A stretch of DNA of 64,000 nt, taken from assembly GCA_017303855.1 (NCBI GenBank), contig JAFLBL010000008.1, positions 62,001 through 126,000 of the forward strand, written 5' to 3'. The translations under genes and the position numbers were made by a program. Origin of the DNA: Chitinophagales bacterium. Its GTDB lineage: Bacteria > Bacteroidota > Bacteroidia > Chitinophagales > Chitinophagaceae. Shown here piece after piece: positions 16,531-26,432 of this stretch; within the stretch, counting starts at the first letter, position 1; each line of letters begins with the position of its first letter. The notes beneath the pieces were generated by a model. That model searched no databases. It saw only the letters and a program-made list of their open reading frames with translations, and had not been told where the DNA came from.

Positions 16531-17835
16531 TTATGCATCAAAGTTGGCATGCACGCAGCAGCCATGTCCTTTTGCAGAAATAATTTCAAGGTTGCCATTG
16601 TAGACCTGCAGGCGGCTCTGGATATTCCGTAGACCGATTCCGGATTTCACCGCCGACGGATCAAAGCCGACCCCGTTATCAGTCACACGGATTTCCACTT
16701 TATTGTCCGCCCCGTTTTTTATACATATTTCGACGGTATCGGCGGACGCGTATTTGATAATATTATTGATCTGTTCCTGAACGATACGGTAAATCATCAG
16801 TTTTTTTTCATGTTCCATCGCGTCTTCCCGGAACTGGCTGATTTCAAGCCGGAACTGGAGGGTGTGCAGCCGGTTTATATTGGCTGTAAGATGTCGTATC
16901 GCTTCAGCCAGGGATTCATTGTCGAATGCCGGTGTCCGGATTGTGGCGGATAATTGCCTGATTTCACTGATGCTTTCGGCAATCAGTTTCTTTAATTGCG
17001 GGCCGAGTTGTTTCAGGTTTTCAGGATGATCATTAATGTCATTGGCATACATATTGGCTACCGAGAGAATCTGGCATACATTGTCGTGCAGTTCCTCCGC
17101 CCAGCGTGTACGTTCGTTTTCCTGCGCTTTGATAATGGAGGCGGCGAGTGTCCGTTTGTGCTTTAATTTCTGTTCATAATACTCAGTCTGCAGACCGCGA
17201 AGATCGCTGATGTCCTGGATAGCGCCGGTGATACGCACCAGTTCACCTTGATTGAATTGCCGGATCAGGTATACGTTGCTGATGACACGATAATACTGAC
17301 CATCGGCGCCGAGTAAACTGAATTCCGATTTCCATGTCTGTTTACCGGTCTTATTTACTTCCGCATACTCACGCCGTAGCCGCTCAATATCATCCGGGTG
17401 TATTCGGGCCATATTCTTTTCTATAAAAAGGGCCGCTTCTGTTTCGTTACCGGGTATGAAAAATTTCATTTTGGAATTACAACTCGCTTTTTTCTCGGCA
17501 AAATCCACTTCAAAAAATCCTTCCCGGGCTGCATCATTCAACGCCTGGTATTTTTTTTGAAGTTGTTCGTTTTGCTGATTGGAGATGGCGATACCCAGGT
17601 ATAGTTTACGGCTGATCAGGTAAAGCAGAATAGCAGACAAACCGACAAAGAATAAGCCTTTGAGCGATTGAATTTTTTCAAAAAGTTGTTTATTGTTTCC
17701 GGCAAGTTCGGCAGCAAGCAGATCACTGAGTAAAATCCAGGTAATACTGAAAATAAGGTAATAGAATGTCAGCCAACCCGCATGCGTCAGTTTAAAGGGG
17801 AATAACCCCGGAAAGGTGGGTGATTGAATCTTCAT
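16531..17835 (-). CDS. sensor histidine kinase, NarL-partner type (HisKA_3), with PAS domain
   Basis: A 434-residue membrane kinase. Two transmembrane helices (about 20-42 and 58-78) enclose a very short outer loop. A PAS domain follows (about 95-215, EGFFEVDFAEKKASCNSKMKF). The HisKA_3 dimerisation motif RTRWAEELHDNVCQILS is near residues 240-257 with the phospho-acceptor His, and a HATPase_c domain runs to the C-terminus (NNIIKYA, VTDNGVGFD, SGIGLRNI). Such kinases pair with NarL/LuxR-type response regulators, but none lies beside it, so it is an orphan here. With so little extracytoplasmic sequence it probably senses a membrane or cytoplasmic signal through the PAS domain. Confidence 0.92.
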   Translation of the reverse strand: MKIQSPTFPGLFPFKLTHAGWLTFYYLIFSITWILLSDLLAAELAGNNKQLFEKIQSLKGLFFVGLSAILLYLISRKLYLGIAISNQQNEQLQKKYQALNDAAREGFFEVDFAEKKASCNSKMKFFIPGNETEAALFIEKNMARIHPDDIERLRREYAEVNKTGKQTWKSEFSLLGADGQYYRVISNVYLIRQFNQGELVRITGAIQDISDLRGLQTEYYEQKLKHKRTLAASIIKAQENERTRWAEELHDNVCQILSVANMYANDINDHPENLKQLGPQLKKLIAESISEIRQLSATIRTPAFDNESLAEAIRHLTANINRLHTLQFRLEISQFREDAMEHEKKLMIYRIVQEQINNIIKYASADTVEICIKNGADNKVEIRVTDNGVGFDPSAVKSGIGLRNIQSRLQVYNGNLEIISAKGHGCCVHANFDA

Positions 17836-18144
17836 GGTGGTTTACTTACAGTGGTAAATCTGGTTACTTCCGGAAATTCATTTTATGATCTGAATTTTCC
17901 GGATATTGATTTCCCTCATTTCCTAAGATACAAAATTATAAGTGTAAACACTGGTATTTTAATGAGAATTTAACCTGAATTGTTAACTGAGTGGAATTCC
18001 GTCTATTTTACATTGATTTTCAAGTATTCATGGGAGTTAATTTCAGTACCGGCCGTTTTCTTCTTTTGAACCAGCATTTCTGTGTTTTATTCAGTTTAAT
18101 ATTTATATATTAGATTTTCATTTATTATAAACCAAAACCATCGT
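17836..18144. other. divergent intergenic region, AT-rich
   Basis: 309 bases between the divergent sensor kinase and the large secreted protein. No open frame. A perfect -7-like element for the kinase is annotated separately. On the plus side TAGATTTT about 35 bases before the ATG at 18145 is a weak -7 candidate without a clear -33 element. Confidence 0.4.
17931..17938 (-). promoter_or_regulatory. candidate -7 promoter element of the sensor kinase
   Basis: On the minus strand the bases read TAATTTTG, a full match to the Bacteroidota -7 consensus TAnnTTTG, about 95 bases before the ATG at 17835. No convincing TTTG -33 element is seen at the expected distance. Confidence 0.3.
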
Positions 18145-21100
18145 ATGCGTAAACACCTCCGTTTATTCTCCTTTATCCTTATTGTCTTCAGCCACCAACT
18201 GTCGGCCCAGGTAGAAAGGGTTCAGGAGCAAGGGCCGGGTATTTCTGCCCGTCTCGAACATGAAATAAATATGACCAAGGACCCGGCGCTTGGCTTTGTA
18301 CCAAAAAACCGGTTGGTACAGGCATATACCGCCCGTCAGCAGCGCCTGCAAAATCTTGCCAATCGTGCCACTGCTTTTACCTGGGTTGAACGTGGGCCAA
18401 ACAGTGATGTAACGGGGCCGAGTAATGGCAATACCCGCGCGGGCAATGGCATTACATCCGGACGTGTAAGAGCAGTATGGGAAGATTTGGGTGATGCTAC
18501 AGGTAAAACTGTTTGGGTTGGCGGTATTGATGGCGGTTTGTGGAAAACAACAGATATTACAGCAACGCCGACTGTATGGACACCGATCAATGATTTTTTT
18601 GGAAACCTGGCTGTAGGTAGTATCTGCCAGGATCCTACGGATGTAAACATCATGTATTTCGGAACGGGGGAAAAAGCGATCAACGCTGATGCGGTACGGG
18701 GTGCCGGTCTCTGGATCAGTACGGATCATGGTGTAAACTGGGCACCAATGCCGGCTACACAAAACTTATGGAATGTAAGTAAAGTTCTCTGCGATGCCAG
18801 TGGAAATTTGTATGTCAGCTGTAATTCGATTTCAAATACCCAGGGTGTGCAACGCTACACGAAATCTACGGGTACCTGGACCAATATCACACCGTCCGGA
18901 CTGGATACACGTGTGCCGGATATGGAAATCAGCAGTACAGGCCGTCTGCATATCGTTTGTGGCTATTATAATACGGCAGCCGCCAGTTCGGGTTACCGGT
19001 ATACAGATAATCCGGCTACGGTAACTGCAGGTACCTGGACCAGCAGCACGTCTCAGCCATTTACAGCACAGTACAATGTGGAACTTGCCGTTAGCGGGAA
19101 TACCGTTTTTGCATTGCCTTCCAATTCCTCCTGGGGAGTAACAACTATATATAAATCCACCAATGGTGGAGCCAGTTGGACCGCAACCGGTACCACACCG
19201 GCATTTACCAGCGGTCAGGCCTGGTATTGTATGGCAGCAGCCATTGATCCCAACAACGCGAATAATGTAATTGTAGGTAGTCTGGATTGTTATAAAACCA
19301 CCAACGGTGGTACCAGCTGGACTAAAATTTCCGAATGGGTGGGTACTACCGGTCAATATGTACACGCGGATCAGCAGATCATTACCTGGAACAGTAATAA
19401 TCAGGTGCTGGTAGGTTGCGACGGTGGAGTTCACTATTCAGGTAATGGTGGTACCACGTTCCAGGATAAGAACACGGGTCTTCGCATTAAGCAGTTTTAT
19501 TCGGTAGCCATCAATCCCACCAGTACCAATTATTTTCTGGCTGGTGCGCAGGACAATGGTGTGCATCAGCTGAACGGAGCGGGACTGACCAGTTCGGTGG
19601 AAGTAACAGGGGGAGACGGGGCTTTTGTTCATATCGATCAGAACCAGCCACAATACCAATGGGGGTCTTATGTGTACAATCAGTATCGCCGCAGTACCAC
19701 CAGCGGATCTTCCTGGAGTTCGGTAAATTACTCCAGCAGTGCCGGCCGGTTTATCAATCCCACGGACTATGATGATGTGAACAATATCATGTATTGCAGT
19801 GGTGCAGCCAATACGTTTGTCCGCTGGAGTAATCCGCAATCCGGCTCTACTTTTTCCGCAGTCAGTATGACCGGATTGAGTTCAACCACCGTATCGGCTG
19901 TGAAAGTTTCGCCGTATACAAATCATACGGTTTATTTTGGAGGCGGTGGCAGTGGTTTGCTGCCCAGGCTGATCAAAGCTACCAATGCCAATGCCACTCC
20001 CACATTTACATCAATCATTGGCGCTTCCATGCAAACCAGCGGAACCAATATCTCCTGCGTGGAACTTGGTACGGATGAGAACAATATCATCGTTTCCTTT
20101 TCCAATTACGGGGTCAACAATGTATGGGTAACGAATAACGGTGGTACTACCTGGACAGCGATAGACGGCAACCTGCCGGATATGCCGGTACGCTGGGTAA
20201 TGTTCTACCCCGGTGACAATACCCGTGCGATTATAGCCACTGAAACCGGAGTATGGCAGACAGAACTGATCAATGGCGCTTCCACCATCTGGGATCCGGA
20301 AACCGGTTTCCCGAACGTGAGAACCGACATGTTGCAATACCGGGCCAGTGATAACCTGCTCGCGGCCGCCACCCATGGCCGTGGTTTATTCACCACCACA
20401 CTAACGGCAACGCCTACCTGTGGAACCGTCAGCGGACTGGCCGCTTCCTCCATCACTGCAACATCCGCTACGATAAGCTGGACCGCCTTGAGTGGTGCAT
20501 TGAATTATGACGTGGAGTATAAATTGTCCGCTTCTTCTACCTGGACAACAGCAGCCACGGCCACTACGGCTACATCCGTCAGTCTTTCCGGTCTTGCGGA
20601 ACTGAGTTTATATGACTGGAGAGTGAGGGCCAACTGTACCGGTGCCACCGGCGCTTATGCGACGGCACAATTCACCACGCTTTCTTCCGCACCCACATGT
20701 GGAACTGTCAGTGGTTTGGCTGCTTCCGCCATCACTACTTCTTCCGCAACAGTGAGTTGGACGGCATTGAGTGGCGCGTTGAATTATGATGTGGATTATA
20801 AAGCAAACAGTTCAGCCACCTGGATTAATGCGGCTACCGCCACAGCCGGTACATCGGTAAATCTCAGCGGACTGTCAGCCGGCACCTTATACGATTGGAG
20901 AGTAAGAGCCAATTGTACGGGTGCTACAGGTTCCTATACAGCTGCCCAGTTTACCACTACGACGGTTGTAACCTGTCCGGGTGTATATGATGTATCCACC
21001 AACGGAACAGCCAGTGGAGCCGCTACCATTCCGTTTAATACCGATATCAAAGGACTGATTAATCCAAGCGGGGATAACGATTATTATCGTTTTGTGATTA

Positions 21101-21618
21101 CTACCGGCGGAACGGCTACTATTACATTAACTACTTTGCCTGCGAATTACAATATCCGTTTGTACAGCAGTAACGGAACTTCTCTGCTGGCGTCTTCCAC
21201 CCGTACGGGTACAAATGCGGAAACCATTTCCCGTACGTATACGGCAGGTACTTATTTTGTAAGAGTAAATGGGAATAACAGCAGTGCGTTTAATGCCACC
21301 AGCTGTTATACACTCCGCGTGGCTTTAGGTACGGCTGCCAGTGCGGAAGGGGGAATCATGGAACCTGTAACGGATAAACCGGTACTGGCCCTGTTCCCGA
21401 ACCCGGCCCGACAGCAGCTGAGCCTGTATGTGGCTAATTATGACAAACAAAAAATGATTGAGATTTATACCATCAATGGACAACGGGTACTGCAACTCAC
21501 TGAAATGAGTAACAGCCTGAATCTTGATGTAAGTAAACTGAAAGCCGGTGTGTATGTACTGCGTGTACGCGGTACTGATGGCACACTGGTAAGCCAGGAG
21601 AAATTTGTAAAAGAGTAG
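18145..21618 (+). CDS. large secreted beta-propeller/FN3 protein with T9SS sorting domain
   Basis: A 1157-residue exported protein. A signal peptide ends at LSAQ (about residue 22). Residues about 80-750 are repeats of the sortilin/BNR propeller type (GGLWKTTD, STDHGVNW, STNGGASWT, TTNGGTSWT, TNNGGTTWT are Asp-box-like). Two near-identical fibronectin type III domains follow (about 757-850 and 850-942), then a PPC-type jelly roll (about 943-1060). The last 75 residues form a type A type IX secretion sorting domain (LALFPNPARQQLSLYV, GVYVLRV). It is therefore probably delivered to the cell surface by T9SS. Such propellers bind or cleave glycans or proteins, but no catalytic residue set can be read. 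Single gene followed by a strong terminator. Confidence 0.92.
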   Translation: MRKHLRLFSFILIVFSHQLSAQVERVQEQGPGISARLEHEINMTKDPALGFVPKNRLVQAYTARQQRLQNLANRATAFTWVERGPNSDVTGPSNGNTRAGNGITSGRVRAVWEDLGDATGKTVWVGGIDGGLWKTTDITATPTVWTPINDFFGNLAVGSICQDPTDVNIMYFGTGEKAINADAVRGAGLWISTDHGVNWAPMPATQNLWNVSKVLCDASGNLYVSCNSISNTQGVQRYTKSTGTWTNITPSGLDTRVPDMEISSTGRLHIVCGYYNTAAASSGYRYTDNPATVTAGTWTSSTSQPFTAQYNVELAVSGNTVFALPSNSSWGVTTIYKSTNGGASWTATGTTPAFTSGQAWYCMAAAIDPNNANNVIVGSLDCYKTTNGGTSWTKISEWVGTTGQYVHADQQIITWNSNNQVLVGCDGGVHYSGNGGTTFQDKNTGLRIKQFYSVAINPTSTNYFLAGAQDNGVHQLNGAGLTSSVEVTGGDGAFVHIDQNQPQYQWGSYVYNQYRRSTTSGSSWSSVNYSSSAGRFINPTDYDDVNNIMYCSGAANTFVRWSNPQSGSTFSAVSMTGLSSTTVSAVKVSPYTNHTVYFGGGGSGLLPRLIKATNANATPTFTSIIGASMQTSGTNISCVELGTDENNIIVSFSNYGVNNVWVTNNGGTTWTAIDGNLPDMPVRWVMFYPGDNTRAIIATETGVWQTELINGASTIWDPETGFPNVRTDMLQYRASDNLLAAATHGRGLFTTTLTATPTCGTVSGLAASSITATSATISWTALSGALNYDVEYKLSASSTWTTAATATTATSVSLSGLAELSLYDWRVRANCTGATGAYATAQFTTLSSAPTCGTVSGLAASAITTSSATVSWTALSGALNYDVDYKANSSATWINAATATAGTSVNLSGLSAGTLYDWRVRANCTGATGSYTAAQFTTTTVVTCPGVYDVSTNGTASGAATIPFNTDIKGLINPSGDNDYYRFVITTGGTATITLTTLPANYNIRLYSSNGTSLLASSTRTGTNAETISRTYTAGTYFVRVNGNNSSAFNATSCYTLRVALGTAASAEGGIMEPVTDKPVLALFPNPARQQLSLYVANYDKQKMIEIYTINGQRVLQLTEMSNSLNLDVSKLKAGVYVLRVRGTDGTLVSQEKFVKE
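20416..20970 (+). repeat. tandem 279-bp coding repeat (two FN3 domains)
   Basis: Two adjacent copies of about 93 codons, beginning at 20416 and 20695, share most of their sequence (CGTVSGLAAS, SWTALSGALNYDV, YDWRVRANCTGATG). This indicates a recent domain duplication inside the secreted propeller protein. Confidence 0.9.
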
Positions 21619-21637
21619 ACTAAACATTTATTTAACA

Positions 21638-21667
21638 GCCCCGTTCCGGAAAGAACGGGGCTTTTTT
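21638..21667 (+). terminator. rho-independent terminator
   Basis: Perfect 9-bp stem (GCCCCGTTC with GAACGGGGC), 6-base loop, then six T, 20 bases after the stop codon of the secreted propeller protein. Confidence 0.92.
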
Positions 21668-21699
21668 ATGGAAAAAACTTTTTGCGGACTCATACTGGC

Positions 21700-22461
21700 A
21701 TGCGTCTGCTTTCTTTGCTTTTCCCCGTTTTATTTATTGTTGCCTGTCAGTCTCCGCAGCCCGGGCAGCTTCGCCTGACTAATCCGGCATCGACAGTAAT
21801 GCCGGCTAGTTTGTCGGAAATTCAGACACCAGAAGGGTATACCCGCGTACCCGGCCATCCTGGATCATTTACCAACTGGTTGCGGTCTGTGAAATGCAAA
21901 AAAGATAAGACAGTCTATTTGTATGATGGCCGGATCAAGGCCAATCAGCGGGCGCAGTTTGCCGTGCTGGATATAGGGCCGGTAAGTCCTTTGGAGCAAT
22001 GCGCGGATGTGGTGATGCGTCTGCGGGCTGAATATCTTTTTGCCACTAAGCAATATGAGGCAATCCTGTTTACTGATTTCGAACAAGGGCAATATATCTG
22101 GAAGGGGGGCAATGACCGGTTGGGGTTTGACCGTTATCTGCAACAGGTATTCGGGATGTGTGGGACCGCTTCGCTGGAAAAGCAGATGCACCCGGTAGCG
22201 CCATTTTCAGCACTTCAACCCGGGGATGTGCTGGTACAAGGCGGTTTTCCTGGTCATGCGGTACTGGTAGCGGATATGGCGATCAACAAGAAAGGGGAAA
22301 AAATATTCTTATTAGTCCAGGGTTATATGCCGGCACAGGATATCCATATACTGGTCAATCCGCTCGATCCGGAACACGGGCCCTGGTTTCCCATACCAGC
22401 CACTGATACCCTGTACACTCCGGAATGGCGTTTTCATCAACAGGCTTTGCACCGCTGGTGA
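21700..22461 (+). CDS. DUF4846 lipoprotein
   Basis: A 253-residue lipoprotein (MRLLSLLFPVLFIVAC, lipobox IVAC). The body fits DUF4846: TPEGYTRVPGHPGSFTNWLRS, VYLYDGRIKANQ, AVLDIGPVSPLEQCADVVMRLRAEYL, then a C-terminal part with LQPGDVLVQGGFPGHAVLVADMA that looks like an NlpC/P60-like or CHAP-like His-containing segment. The function is not established. The ATG at 21700 is preferred over a TTG at 21682 because it starts the signal peptide. It begins 32 bases after a strong terminator, so it must have its own promoter. Confidence 0.85.
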   Translation: MRLLSLLFPVLFIVACQSPQPGQLRLTNPASTVMPASLSEIQTPEGYTRVPGHPGSFTNWLRSVKCKKDKTVYLYDGRIKANQRAQFAVLDIGPVSPLEQCADVVMRLRAEYLFATKQYEAILFTDFEQGQYIWKGGNDRLGFDRYLQQVFGMCGTASLEKQMHPVAPFSALQPGDVLVQGGFPGHAVLVADMAINKKGEKIFLLVQGYMPAQDIHILVNPLDPEHGPWFPIPATDTLYTPEWRFHQQALHRW

Positions 22462-22524
22462 TTTTTTTTGGGATGGGTGCTAATCATAAAGTCGCTTCAT
22501 TTTTTGGAATAACTTACGGTAACA

Positions 22525-23535
22525 ATGGATTCGATCACGCATTTAGCTATCGGTGCAGTTATCGGGGAAGCCTTTGCCGGAAATAAACTGGGAAAGAAGG
22601 CTCTCCTATGGGGTGCGCTGGCACAGAGTGTACCTGATATTGACTTTATTGCGGGCTTGTGGACCAATACATCAGAAGGGTTACTGGCGCATCGGGGCTT
22701 TACGCATTCTTTCCTGTTTGCCGCAATTATTACACCATTGCTGGCACTGGCAGCGGAAAAATGGCATCGTCCGCACAATATTCCTTTAAAAAAATGGGTG
22801 CCCTTTTTCGGCGCACAGATACTGATTCACCTGTTGCTTGATGGGATGAACGTGTATGGGGCCGGTTGGTTTGAACCATTCAATCATGCGCGCATTTCTT
22901 ATAACTGGATATTTGTTGCCGATCCGTTCTTTTCCATTTGGGCAGGTTGTAGTGCAATTGCTTTACTGCTGTTGCGGAGAAAGAGCCGGTGGCGACCGGT
23001 ATGGATCCGTATCGGGTTGGGCATGAGTCTGATTTACCTGCTGTATTGCGGACTTAACAAATTAAAAATTGATCGTGAAGTAAAAAATGCGCTTGCCAAT
23101 CAATCCATTCCCTATACAGACTATTTTTCTACTCCCACGCCGCTGAATAACTGGTTGTGGTATGTAGTGGCAGCCACCGATTCGGGATACCAGGTGGGCT
23201 ACCGGTCCGTATTTGATAAAACGGGAAGCATCAGGTTTCATTATATTCCCAAAAATGATCCGTTGCTGCAGTCGCAGAAAGAACATACCGATGTTCAGCT
23301 CCTGATGCGCTTTGCCAAGGGGTATTATGCGATAGAAAAGAGACAAGACACGCTTGTCTTTAATGATCTGCGTTTTGGTCAGCAAATCGGCTGGCGTAAT
23401 CCGGCGGCGCCATTTGTGTTTTATTATTACCTGCAACACCCGGATGCCAATAAAATGCTGGTACAAAGAGGCCGGTTTGCCGGATGGGACCGTACTGCTT
23501 TTACTTCATTGATCAACAGGATAAAGGGGGAGTGA
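22525..23535 (+). CDS. membrane-bound metal-dependent hydrolase (YdjM/DUF457 family)
   Basis: A 336-residue protein. The N-terminus (DSITHLAIGAVIGEAF, ALAQSVPDIDFI, HRGFTHSFLFA) carries the His/Asp residues (HL, PDID, HRGxTHS) typical of the YdjM/LexA-induced inner-membrane hydrolase family. A further HLLLDGMN segment and several transmembrane helices (about 70-90, 105-120, 140-155, 165-185) follow. The C-terminal third from about residue 200 is soluble and resembles the extra domain of many Bacteroidota members. Substrate unknown. Its stop codon lies one base from the stop of the convergent phospholipase D-like gene. Confidence 0.88.
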   Translation: MDSITHLAIGAVIGEAFAGNKLGKKALLWGALAQSVPDIDFIAGLWTNTSEGLLAHRGFTHSFLFAAIITPLLALAAEKWHRPHNIPLKKWVPFFGAQILIHLLLDGMNVYGAGWFEPFNHARISYNWIFVADPFFSIWAGCSAIALLLLRRKSRWRPVWIRIGLGMSLIYLLYCGLNKLKIDREVKNALANQSIPYTDYFSTPTPLNNWLWYVVAATDSGYQVGYRSVFDKTGSIRFHYIPKNDPLLQSQKEHTDVQLLMRFAKGYYAIEKRQDTLVFNDLRFGQQIGWRNPAAPFVFYYYLQHPDANKMLVQRGRFAGWDRTAFTSLINRIKGE

Positions 23536-23536
23536 A

Positions 23537-24715
23537 CTATTCCTGCCGGAAATAAAAAGTAAACAATTTCAGAACGGTGTTGACAAACCAATAGCAGATC
23601 CGTTGCCAGAGCCGTTGCAGAAAATGGGTGGATGACCGGTAGTTTTCATTGGTGATTTCTTTGCAATGGTCATTAATAATGCGGTGAATCATCCGGCTGC
23701 TGTCCTGCGCAAATGGTTTACTACGTATATCCAGGTTCAGTTCCAGGCTGGCATACGCACTGATATTATTTACATTGTAAGAACCAACAGTGGTCAGCCT
23801 GTCATCGGACGTAGCCACTTTAGCGTGCAGAACGGTATCCTGGTATTCATAAATGGCAATTTTATTTTTCAGCATCCAGTCGTACAGAAAACGTTCCGCC
23901 TGTTTGGCGACCCTCACATCAGAAATGCCGGCCAGTACTACTTTTATTTCCACTCCTTTCTTTCGGGCCTGAACCAGTTTGCGTCTGTACAATATACCCG
24001 GCAAAAAATAACTGCACATGATCAGCAGTTCTTTTTCCGTTTTATTAAATAACTCCAGGTAGGTACGCCATATCTGTACTTTGCGTTTCACCCAGTCATT
24101 TTGCCTGACCCGGACATCTGTTCTCTCTTTTTCCGGAATTTCTTCGGCAGCATCATCGATTTCTTTCCAGGCTATTGCCGGCTGTGTGATATCTTCTCCC
24201 CACATTCTGCGGCAGATATGATAGACGATATAGGAAGCCTCGCCTTCACAACCAACGGCAATATCCAGCCAGGCGGGATCACCTGGTAAATCATTGTACC
24301 GGTTGCAAATATTAATGCCGCCAACAATTGAACAGAGGCCATCCGCTACAACTACTTTATGATGCAATCGCCTGCCGAAATAGAAATGCCGGCTTTTAAA
24401 CAATGGTTCAAACCATTTAACCTGTACCCCCGCTGCACGTAATTCATCCACTGATTGTTGTGGCAGGTCACGGGAAGCATAGGCGTCCAGTTGCAGGTAA
24501 ACAGCCACCCCACGGGCAGCGGCTTCCTGTAAGGCGCGCTTAACCGGGCCACCGGTATCGTCATCCTGGAAAATATAAAACTGCAGGTGAAGCGAGTGTT
24601 TTGCCTGGCTGATCAATTGCTGCAGCCGGTCGAAGTAAGCACGGCCTCCCCGGAGCAATACTACCCGGTTCCGGTTAGTATATCCCTGGTGTATCAGTTT
24701 TTTCAGACGACTCAT
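23537..24715 (-). CDS. phospholipase D / cardiolipin synthase-like protein
   Basis: A 392-residue PLD-superfamily protein with two HxKxxxxD motifs: HHKVVVADG near residue 118, followed by GGINICNRYND, and HAKVATSDD near 300, followed by GSYNVNN. Cardiolipin synthases join two phosphatidylglycerols; this protein lacks the two N-terminal transmembrane helices of ClsA and so resembles ClsB-type or other cytoplasmic-face members. Other phosphodiester substrates are possible. The ATG at 24715 fits. Convergent with the metal-dependent hydrolase, divergent from the L,D-transpeptidase. Confidence 0.88.
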   Translation of the reverse strand: MSRLKKLIHQGYTNRNRVVLLRGGRAYFDRLQQLISQAKHSLHLQFYIFQDDDTGGPVKRALQEAAARGVAVYLQLDAYASRDLPQQSVDELRAAGVQVKWFEPLFKSRHFYFGRRLHHKVVVADGLCSIVGGINICNRYNDLPGDPAWLDIAVGCEGEASYIVYHICRRMWGEDITQPAIAWKEIDDAAEEIPEKERTDVRVRQNDWVKRKVQIWRTYLELFNKTEKELLIMCSYFLPGILYRRKLVQARKKGVEIKVVLAGISDVRVAKQAERFLYDWMLKNKIAIYEYQDTVLHAKVATSDDRLTTVGSYNVNNISAYASLELNLDIRSKPFAQDSSRMIHRIINDHCKEITNENYRSSTHFLQRLWQRICYWFVNTVLKLFTFYFRQE

Positions 24716-25027
24716 AGATTGGGTGTAGCAACATTACTGCAATTGCAAAAGTACCGTTCTGTGTTGAATCAATCCGTTGTTTGATACAACTCATATAACC
24801 GCCTCCATTTTTATACTACCTTACTGAAAACAATGTAAAATGATTGCGATTATCCCGCCGGAATTACTCCTTCCGGATCGGGTTGCATGGATACTGGCGC
24901 TTGCATTCTTTGCAGCCTTGTCCGGAATTGTCAGGAAAAACGCTTCTGGCATACTTTATCTTTTTTACCGGTTTTTTATCCGGGATGCAAAATGACCGGA
25001 CCGGATCAGGATGTCAAAATTCCCTGT
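24716..25027. other. divergent intergenic region
   Basis: 312 bases between the phospholipase D-like gene and the L,D-transpeptidase. An in-frame ATG at 24887 would extend the transpeptidase by 47 residues, but the extension (Cys-rich, without a signal peptide) looks untranslated. No clear promoter pair or hairpin terminator is seen. Confidence 0.4.
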
Positions 25028-26323
25028 ATGAACAAGTTCTGCTATACGGCAGGAATTGTATTCCTGTGTACACTTTTTACCTGTCACCTGGCTGGCCAGG
25101 AGGGGGACCGGGTCTCTCTTTTTGACCCTTCTCTGGTTGATCGTTTTTATGAACGTACAGGGGACAGTCTTTTCTGGTATGCTATAGGGGATGTGTTTAC
25201 GGAAAAGAGGAAACAGCTGAAAGAGGCCGTGGATACATTCAGTTATTTTGGATTGATTGCCCGCCGTTATCATGGTGCTCAACTGGATCAGTGGATGGAC
25301 AATTCTGAAAAAGATACAGTGTTGCTTCGTAAACAGGATCGGGTTTATACGGATGCCGCCATTGCACTATTCAAAGACCTGCAGCGCGGTTACATACAAT
25401 CTCCCTGGCTGATGTCCGATCCGGTTTCCGATAAACTGGCAGCGGGCGATAACACGGTTCTGCTTTTTGCTTTGTCCAATGCCCGTTCAGGTGAGTCGCT
25501 GGCACTACTGATACAATCAATGGAGCCTCAGGACAGGTTTTACCGGCTGTTGAGACAGGAACTGTTCCGGCAGGTACGGCTGCATCACCGCGATACGGTA
25601 CAACGGCTTACCCTTTCCCTTAATTATTATCGCAGGGTTCATCATTTTGCATTTACGCAACTTATGGTGATTAACCTGGCAGCTGCCAGATTGTACTATT
25701 ATGAGCAGGGACAACAGGTATTGAATATGAAAACAGTAGTAGGCAAATACAGCACACAGACGCCCCGCTTTTCTGCCTGGTGTGATCAGGCTATCTTGTA
25801 TCCGTACTGGTATGTTCCCCGCAGCATAGTATTCAATGAATACCTTCCAATAATAAAGCAGAACCCTTCCTGGCTGGATGCGAAAAATATGCAGGTAACA
25901 GATGCCGGAGGAAAAGTATTGAATCATCACGCGCTGAACTGGTCGTCTTTTCACAGTGGTTATTTCCCGTATACCATCCGGCAATCCACCGGCTGTGACA
26001 ATGCGTTGGGTGTCATAAAATTTAATATCAATACACCGTATGGGGTATACCTGCATGATACCAATAATAAGTCGGCTTTTTTTTCAGCATCAAGGTATTT
26101 CAGTCATGGTTGTATACGGCTGGAAGAACCGTTTAAACTCGGGTTTCATTTACTGGGGCATGAACTGGATACGGTATTCCTGCAGTCCTGTTTTAAAAAA
26201 CAGGCGCCGGTATATGAGCAACTACCCGCCGCAGTACCTGTTTTTGTAGTGTATATGCCGGTGGAGGCAAGCGCATCAGGCAAACTGATTTATTACAAGG
26301 ATACATACCGGTTGTTGAAATAG
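25028..26323 (+). CDS. L,D-transpeptidase (YcbB-like scaffold)
   Basis: A 431-residue exported enzyme that cross-links or edits peptidoglycan through the meso-diaminopimelate residues. The signal peptide (MNKFCYTAGIVFLCTLFTCHLAGQ) supports the ATG at 25028. The middle holds the helical scaffold seen in YcbB-type enzymes (DTVQRLTLSLNYYRRV). The YkuD catalytic domain contains VGKYSTQTP, YGVYLHD and HGCIRLEEP with the catalytic Cys at about residue 362. It stands alone on the plus strand between a divergent phospholipase D-like gene and a small hypothetical gene. Confidence 0.9.
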   Translation: MNKFCYTAGIVFLCTLFTCHLAGQEGDRVSLFDPSLVDRFYERTGDSLFWYAIGDVFTEKRKQLKEAVDTFSYFGLIARRYHGAQLDQWMDNSEKDTVLLRKQDRVYTDAAIALFKDLQRGYIQSPWLMSDPVSDKLAAGDNTVLLFALSNARSGESLALLIQSMEPQDRFYRLLRQELFRQVRLHHRDTVQRLTLSLNYYRRVHHFAFTQLMVINLAAARLYYYEQGQQVLNMKTVVGKYSTQTPRFSAWCDQAILYPYWYVPRSIVFNEYLPIIKQNPSWLDAKNMQVTDAGGKVLNHHALNWSSFHSGYFPYTIRQSTGCDNALGVIKFNINTPYGVYLHDTNNKSAFFSASRYFSHGCIRLEEPFKLGFHLLGHELDTVFLQSCFKKQAPVYEQLPAAVPVFVVYMPVEASASGKLIYYKDTYRLLK

Positions 26324-26432
26324 CAACCGGTACACTTTTAGAAGCTATATCCTTCCGAAAACCCGCAGGCAGCTTCAGCCGCTTTTCTACGCAAAGGAGT
26401 TGCTGTTTTTCCTCACGTTTAAAAATGACAGC

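Noticed and set aside
20416..20970. Possible CRISPR or non-coding tandem repeat
   Set aside because: The repeat keeps the reading frame, has a 93-codon period and encodes FN3 domains, so it is a coding domain duplication.
24887..25027. Longer N-terminus for the L,D-transpeptidase
   Set aside because: The extension has no signal peptide, while the ATG at 25028 starts one.
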